The notes under the pieces are model-generated. The model did no database searches, had not been told where the DNA came from, and saw nothing but the letters and a program-made list of their open reading frames with translations. Positions 6,553-10,349 of a stretch of DNA of 10,349 nucleotides are shown here, piece by piece (the first letter of the stretch is position 1; each line of letters begins with the position of its first letter). The translations under genes were made by a program, and so were the position numbers. Source of the DNA: an uncultured Coriobacteriaceae bacterium (GTDB lineage Bacteria; Actinomycetota; Coriobacteriia; Coriobacteriales; Eggerthellaceae); the NCBI GenBank assembly GCA_900539675.1, contig UQDJ01000052.1, positions 1-10,349 of the forward strand. Reading direction: 5' to 3'.

Positions 6553-7950
6553 CTACGATACACGCATCATAAGACAAGCGAAATGTCCATCAGGTACCAG
6601 CTTTTCATCCAGAGGCGCAAATACCGCATTGGGCAACAGCGTGGTGCGCGGTTTAAAGTGCTGACCGATATCAGTCAGCAAAAAGGCTTCAATGACCCCA
6701 TCGTTTTCTTCCGGCGTGATGGTACAGGTGGCGTACGTCAAACGTCCACCTACTTCAACCAAACGAGCTGCTTCTTTAAGAAGTGACAAACCTACTTCTG
6801 CCGCTTTGATAATTTCACCGTGGGTTACACGATTGCGAATTTCCAAGTGGCGACGCAAAGTGCCCAGTCCCGTACAGGGAGCATCGATAAACACGCTGTC
6901 GAACGACTTATCCTCAAAGCGAGATAAATCCTGCGCATCCATCAGATAGCTTGCCTGTTCTAAAATAGCCGCATCTTTAAGACGACGAGCACGCTCCTTG
7001 GTGCGGCGCTCATCGTTATCGAGGGTTTCAAGGGTGATCTGATGGCCAAAACGGCTAAGAGCAACGTTTTGAATCAGCATCGTTTTCACACCACGGCCAG
7101 CACCAATCTCCAGCATACGACGCGGTGTATCATCGGCGTCGCGCACCGCAAGGGCTGCCACCGTCTGAGCAGCTTGATCGGAAATAATAATTTCATTATT
7201 GCGTAAAGCCTGCTGCACTAAAGGATTGCCCAACGAACTGCGCTGTGCGAACACGAAGCAGGGAAAAGAGGGCTGAGTAGTAACGAGCGGGGGCACATGA
7301 GCAATCTTAATGCCTGCACGAACAAGCTTTTCTAAGAGTTGAGCCCCCTTTACCTTAGCCTCATTAAAGGCAAAATATACCGGAGCTGGCTTATTGGAAC
7401 GACTCATGAAGGTTTCTGCTGCATCATAGCCGAACGTGGCAATCAGATAGTCAGCCAACCAGGCTGGAAATCCCTGATCAAGCCCCACCATTTCTTCAGT
7501 AAAGCCAAATCCATCAAGACCTGATGCATCGAAGCGACGGCATGCTTCGCGCAACAGATAGTTGGCCAACTTTGTTGCCTTGGGTTGAACACGGCGCACC
7601 AGTTCAACGCCTTGATCTACAACCACGTGATCAGGCTTATCCAAATAGCACAATTCGCAGAGCGCCATCGTAAGAGCAAGTTCGACGTTTGTTTCCAGCT
7701 CAAGGTCGTCCTCCTTGATGAGGACCGACAAAATCAAAGCAAGCGCACTTTTGCGTGCCACAACCTCACTGGCCAAAAGACGGGCAAACGCCTTTTCCGA
7801 CTTTGGCAGCCTGTCCAATTCTGGGTGATGCTTAAGAGCATCTTCAAGATAGCAACCGGTTGTTTCTACTTCAAAAAGCACATCGAACGCCGCAACGCGC
7901 GCCGGCGTTGCTTTAGTGCGTGCTGCCTTTTTGGGGCGTGAATTAGCCAT
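6553..7950 (-). CDS. rsmB: RsmB/Sun-family 16S rRNA m5C methyltransferase
   Basis: SAM-dependent enzyme expected to methylate C967 (E. coli numbering) of 16S rRNA. The 465-residue protein has an N-terminal NusB-like RNA-binding domain (about 15-140), a linker domain, and a Rossmann methyltransferase domain (about 235-465). Both family cysteines are present: Cys359 in DAPCTGLG (motif IV, product release) and nucleophile Cys409 in YATCTITPEEN (motif VI). The odd feature is motif I. The usual DACAAPGGKT is EIGAGRGVKT at 281-290, still glycine-rich but without the Pro-Gly-Gly. A basic tail opens the protein (KKAARTK). ATG at 7950 overlaps the fmt stop by 8 nt and has GGAGG just upstream inside fmt. 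The NusB domain plus fmt context favours RsmB over RsmF or NSUN-type relatives; exact target base is inferred. Confidence 0.9.
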   Translation of the reverse strand: MANSRPKKAARTKATPARVAAFDVLFEVETTGCYLEDALKHHPELDRLPKSEKAFARLLASEVVARKSALALILSVLIKEDDLELETNVELALTMALCELCYLDKPDHVVVDQGVELVRRVQPKATKLANYLLREACRRFDASGLDGFGFTEEMVGLDQGFPAWLADYLIATFGYDAAETFMSRSNKPAPVYFAFNEAKVKGAQLLEKLVRAGIKIAHVPPLVTTQPSFPCFVFAQRSSLGNPLVQQALRNNEIIISDQAAQTVAALAVRDADDTPRRMLEIGAGRGVKTMLIQNVALSRFGHQITLETLDNDERRTKERARRLKDAAILEQASYLMDAQDLSRFEDKSFDSVFIDAPCTGLGTLRRHLEIRNRVTHGEIIKAAEVGLSLLKEAARLVEVGGRLTYATCTITPEENDGVIEAFLLTDIGQHFKPRTTLLPNAVFAPLDEKLVPDGHFACLMMRVS

Positions 7951-8893
7951 GATATCCTCCCCACGTTATGCCACCTTGTTTAATGCCCTGAATACCTGCC
8001 GCAAACGCTTTTGCTTCCATTTCCTTTTTGCCATCAGGCTTTACCCTAACAAGCTCCAGTACTCCATCAGCACAGCCCAAAAAGAGACGTTTCGCCTGAA
8101 ATGCCACTTCGCCAGCAGAAAGATCAGGCACATGAGCATCACAAGGAAGCGCTGCCTTTAACACCGTAAGAGGCTTTTGGGCCACCACACAACGGGCAGG
8201 ATGATTATCGCTTGATGCTTGGATATGGCGATACGCTTGCGTTCTATCAAGAGAAGGATCAATGTCCAGTTCGCCCTTTTCGATCTTATGGGCATAGGTA
8301 ACTGTCCTATCGCTTTGAGGAAGCCAGGAGAGTTGATTGCCCGACGCCAACACATCAAGCACTTCAACTAACGTGGTGCCCCCTACGCGCGCCAATTCAT
8401 CAGAAAGCAGAGATGCCGACTTAGCGTCTACAGGTACCTTGCGCGTGGCACAGGTATCGCCCGTATCCAGCCCTTCCTCCATGCGCATAATGCCGATGCC
8501 CGTCTCGCTATCACCCGCTAAAATAGCCCGCTCAACCGGAGCGGCACCGCGCCAACGGGGCAACAGCGACCCGTGAACATTCAAACAGCCCAGCCGAGGT
8601 AACTCCAGCACGCTTTTCGGCAACAGCGCACCAAAAGCAGCAACACAGATAACATCAGGTCTGAAATCTTCCAAGGCACTCATCGCTTCATCGGATTTGA
8701 AGGACGAGCATTCTAACACTGGTATTTCATGAGAGAGGGCAAGCACCTTCACCGGAGAGCTTACCAGTGACTTACCCCGACCACGAACGGCATCAGGGCG
8801 CGTTACCACCCCGACGATTTCATGCTTGGAATTGATCAAGGACTGCAAAATCACCTCAGCAAAATGAGGGGTTCCCATGAATACCACGCGCAT
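7943..8893 (-). CDS. fmt: Methionyl-tRNA formyltransferase
   Basis: Transfers a formyl group from 10-formyl-tetrahydrofolate to initiator Met-tRNA. The 316-residue length is normal. The N-terminal formyltransferase domain begins MRVVFMGTPHFA (GTPDFA in many homologues). VRGRGKSLVSSPVK at 36-49 is the flexible tRNA-acceptor loop. The folate and catalytic site is seen in LNVHGSLLPRWRGAAP at 104-119 with Asn105 and His107, and Asp143 in GLDTGD, equivalent to E. coli Asn106, His108 and Asp144. The C-terminal OB-like tRNA-binding domain covers about 205-316. It starts 3 nt after the def stop, with AGGTGG in the def tail as ribosome site, and overlaps the downstream methyltransferase gene by 8 nt. 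The def-fmt-rsmB order is common in bacteria. Confidence 0.97.
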   Translation of the reverse strand: MRVVFMGTPHFAEVILQSLINSKHEIVGVVTRPDAVRGRGKSLVSSPVKVLALSHEIPVLECSSFKSDEAMSALEDFRPDVICVAAFGALLPKSVLELPRLGCLNVHGSLLPRWRGAAPVERAILAGDSETGIGIMRMEEGLDTGDTCATRKVPVDAKSASLLSDELARVGGTTLVEVLDVLASGNQLSWLPQSDRTVTYAHKIEKGELDIDPSLDRTQAYRHIQASSDNHPARCVVAQKPLTVLKAALPCDAHVPDLSAGEVAFQAKRLFLGCADGVLELVRVKPDGKKEMEAKAFAAGIQGIKQGGITWGGYHG

Positions 8894-8896
8894 GAA

Positions 8897-9427
8897 CTAG
8901 CCCACCTCTCCAGGCTTTGCACCAGCTTCCTGAGCAAGCTTGTAATCATGCAATGCCTTAATGCGATCCATAGGACTACACGATTCGAATAAGGTAATAC
9001 CATTCAGATGATCAATTTCATGCTGCAAACAACGGCCCAACAAACCGTCACTTTCAACGAGCTGTTCATCACCATATTCATTGTAATAACGAACACGCGC
9101 CGTAGAAGGACGCGTAATAGGTACCGAAATACCGGGCAGAGACAAGCACCCCTCCATATCGGTCACCGCATCATCGCTGGTCCATTCGATAACAGGATTT
9201 ATCAACACCATAGGAGCTGGGTCTTCATTTTCATCCAAGCAGTCAATAACCACGATGCGCTTATTGACGCCGACCTGAGGGCCAGCCAATCCACAGCCCG
9301 AATTGGCATACATCGTTTTAAGCATCTGTTTGCTTAGCTTAACCAGAGACTTATCGCCCACTTCGCAGGGTTCACAGACGCTACGCAAACCCGGATCGGG
9401 AGCCAGTACAATCTTTAATGCTTTCAC
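8897..9427 (-). CDS. def: Peptide deformylase
   Basis: Removes the N-formyl group from new proteins, reversing what Fmt adds. The 176-residue metalloenzyme shows the three family motifs: GCGLAGPQVG at 44-53 (motif I, normally GxGLAAxQ, with Gly for the second Ala), EGCLS at 92-96 with metal ligand Cys94, and HEIDHLNG at 136-143 with ligands His136 and His140 and catalytic Glu137. This is a bacterial type 1-like length and motif set, apparently active. The start codon is GTG (9427-9425), with AAAGG about 10 nt upstream. The N-terminus KALKIVLAPDPGLR aligns with the usual family start, so no later codon is likely. It heads the def-fmt-rsmB cluster behind an extended -10 promoter and is followed by fmt after 3 nt. 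Confidence 0.97.
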   Translation of the reverse strand: MKALKIVLAPDPGLRSVCEPCEVGDKSLVKLSKQMLKTMYANSGCGLAGPQVGVNKRIVVIDCLDENEDPAPMVLINPVIEWTSDDAVTDMEGCLSLPGISVPITRPSTARVRYYNEYGDEQLVESDGLLGRCLQHEIDHLNGITLFESCSPMDRIKALHDYKLAQEAGAKPGEVG

Positions 9428-9463
9428 GGAGATATACCTTTCTTCTATTATTTTTCACTTGAA

Positions 9464-9472
9464 AGTATACCA
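9464..9472 (-). promoter_or_regulatory. Probable extended -10 promoter of def-fmt-rsmB
   Basis: On the minus strand TGG precedes TATACT (9469-9464), an extended -10 element matching TATAAT at 5 of 6. No good -35 is visible at 16-18 bp, as expected for extended -10 promoters. Transcription would start near 9457, leaving a UTR of about 30 nt (A-rich, ending with AAAGG) before the def GTG. Confidence 0.55.
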
Positions 9473-9510
9473 GCCGCCGTAATTGGTAGTTAGGCTGTAA
9501 CAAATTAACC

Positions 9511-9569
9511 ATGCGCAAGCTAGGAAGTTACCTTAGTGCAAGCCTAGATAATCAGCTATGCGCAAACCA
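9511..9569. repeat. Three related short repeats, about 23-24 bp apart
   Basis: On the plus strand ATGCGCAAGCTAGG (from 9511), AGTGCAAGCCTAG (from 9535) and TATGCGCAAACC (from 9557) share a GCGCAAG-like core. The GCAA cores begin at 9515, 9538 and 9562. The third copy doubles as the left arm of the inverted repeat at 9560-9593. They sit just upstream of the def promoter, so they may bind a regulator. I do not recognise the motif. Confidence 0.5.
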
Positions 9570-9593
9570 ACAGCGATTTATGCTGGTTTGCGC
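9560..9593. repeat. 10-bp perfect inverted repeat after dnaG
   Basis: GCGCAAACCA (9560-9569) and TGGTTTGCGC (9584-9593) are exact complements with a 14-nt loop. It begins 11 nt after the dnaG stop. As minus-strand RNA it forms a strong hairpin, but no U-tract follows on either strand, so it is not a textbook intrinsic terminator. It may stabilise the dnaG 3' end or act as a DNA operator for def. Confidence 0.65.
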
Positions 9594-9604
9594 CAGGTAG
9601 GAGA

Positions 9605-10349
9605 TTACTGTTCGAGCGATATATGATGCTGACGCAGATTCTGCAGTTCCTTTTGAAGAGCCACAATGGATTGAAAGATAAACTCCTGCTCTTCGGGATT
9701 TATAGCCTGTTCCAGCTGAGCGCGCATCGCCGTGATGGCAGCATCGGTATCGCCGATGGCCAACTCCTCAGCAAAGAAGCTCAACGCCTGGTGAGCAGGC
9801 ATATCTTCGCCCGTGGACGTAGAAGTTAAAATGCGATTGGCATATTGGCAGCGATCCTGCACCAAACGGATAAGATCTGCGACGCTGATCGAAGGATCAG
9901 CTACGGCAATATCCATAATGGCCTGAGCCAATTCGCGATGAACTTTATCATGCCACTCAGTTTGACCCAAAGCATTAAAGAAATCGGGAATCATTGCAGG
10001 ATTATGAGCACACATGCTTAAGAATTCACGTTCGGTACGCAGACGGTTGCGCTCAGCTGCCGACAGATTTTGTATCGCAGGGGCACGCTTAGCTAATGAT
10101 TGATTGGAAATTGAGACATCTAAGTCACGCTGCGTTGGCGCTTTAAGCTCTGATAACCGCAATAAAATATCCTGTTCATTGGCATGCACCTTACTTGCCA
10201 GATACACGGCATAATCTTTGGCCAGAAGCGAATCTTTGATAGGAGCAAGCACTGAAAGGGCTTCGGTAGCCGCACGCGCACGCCCTTCTGGTGTGGATAG
10301 ATCATTGCGCGCCAAACGACGATCAATACCATAGCGAATCAACGGCACT
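9605..10349 (-). CDS. dnaG: DNA primase DnaG (C-terminal 248 codons, cut by window edge)
   Basis: DnaG makes the RNA primers for replication. Only the C-terminal part is present: the end of the RNA-polymerase region and the helicase-binding domain. The stretch beginning LIRYGIDRRLARNDLSTPEG corresponds to the segment following the TOPRIM catalytic domain in DnaG, with the typical DLSTPEGRARAATEAL pattern, then IKDS...YAVYLASKV. Residues from about 105 (LRTEREFLSMCAHNP) to the end form the alpha-helical domain that contacts DnaB helicase, ending in NLRQHHISLEQ. The reading frame stays open to the window end; the GTG at 10348 is an internal valine, not a start. Full-length primases are about 600 residues, so the zinc-binding and TOPRIM domains lie outside. 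Sequence in the helicase-binding domain is poorly conserved across bacteria, so the call rests on the first about 65 residues and general layout. Confidence 0.85.
   Translation of the reverse strand, partial: VPLIRYGIDRRLARNDLSTPEGRARAATEALSVLAPIKDSLLAKDYAVYLASKVHANEQDILLRLSELKAPTQRDLDVSISNQSLAKRAPAIQNLSAAERNRLRTEREFLSMCAHNPAMIPDFFNALGQTEWHDKVHRELAQAIMDIAVADPSISVADLIRLVQDRCQYANRILTSTSTGEDMPAHQALSFFAEELAIGDTDAAITAMRAQLEQAINPEEQEFIFQSIVALQKELQNLRQHHISLEQ

Noticed and set aside
9560..9593. Inverted repeat after dnaG as a Rho-independent terminator.
   Set aside because: The stem is strong but no T-run follows on either strand, so it is listed as an inverted repeat only.

Overview
The window (about 50% GC by eye, all genes on the minus strand) is a densely packed bacterial housekeeping region. 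I see no mobile elements, CRISPR arrays, tRNA or rRNA genes. Gene content and order, the actinobacterial flavour of several proteins and the moderate GC suggest a Coriobacteriia member (Actinomycetota), perhaps a lower-GC Eggerthellales such as Cryptobacterium. This is inference from protein resemblance, not a database match.

In the direction of transcription (high to low coordinates), the window opens with the C-terminal 247 residues of DNA primase DnaG (9605-10349). A 177-bp spacer follows, carrying a 10-bp perfect inverted repeat, three related short repeats about 23-24 bp apart and an extended -10 promoter. Next is a protein-synthesis cluster: def (peptide deformylase), fmt (Met-tRNA formyltransferase) and an RsmB-like 16S rRNA m5C methyltransferase. 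Def and Fmt act at the two ends of N-formylmethionine use. The methyltransferase modifies the ribosome on which that initiator is read.

A 332-bp spacer (6221-6552) then leads into a pyrimidine operon: pyrR, pyrB, pyrC, carA, carB (carB cut by the window edge after 697 codons). CarAB makes carbamoyl phosphate, PyrB makes carbamoyl aspartate and PyrC closes the ring to dihydroorotate. PyrR is the UMP-sensing RNA-binding regulator. All junctions overlap by 1 to about 20 nt, so translation is probably coupled.

The most informative non-coding region is the pyr leader. It has a good sigma-70 promoter (TAGACC, 17 bp, TATAAT), then at the very 5' end of the predicted transcript a hairpin whose loop carries the PyrR-binding signature CAGAGAG. 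A second hairpin and an intrinsic terminator follow. The terminator's 5' side contains CUCUCUG, a perfect 7-nt complement of the PyrR-binding loop, which suggests a simple attenuation switch. Other points worth a second look are an extra ~34-residue segment in CarA, a divergent SAM-binding motif I in the rRNA methyltransferase, a 10-bp inverted repeat over the pyr -35 region, and the repeats between dnaG and def. Nothing here looks like a wholly new biological system.
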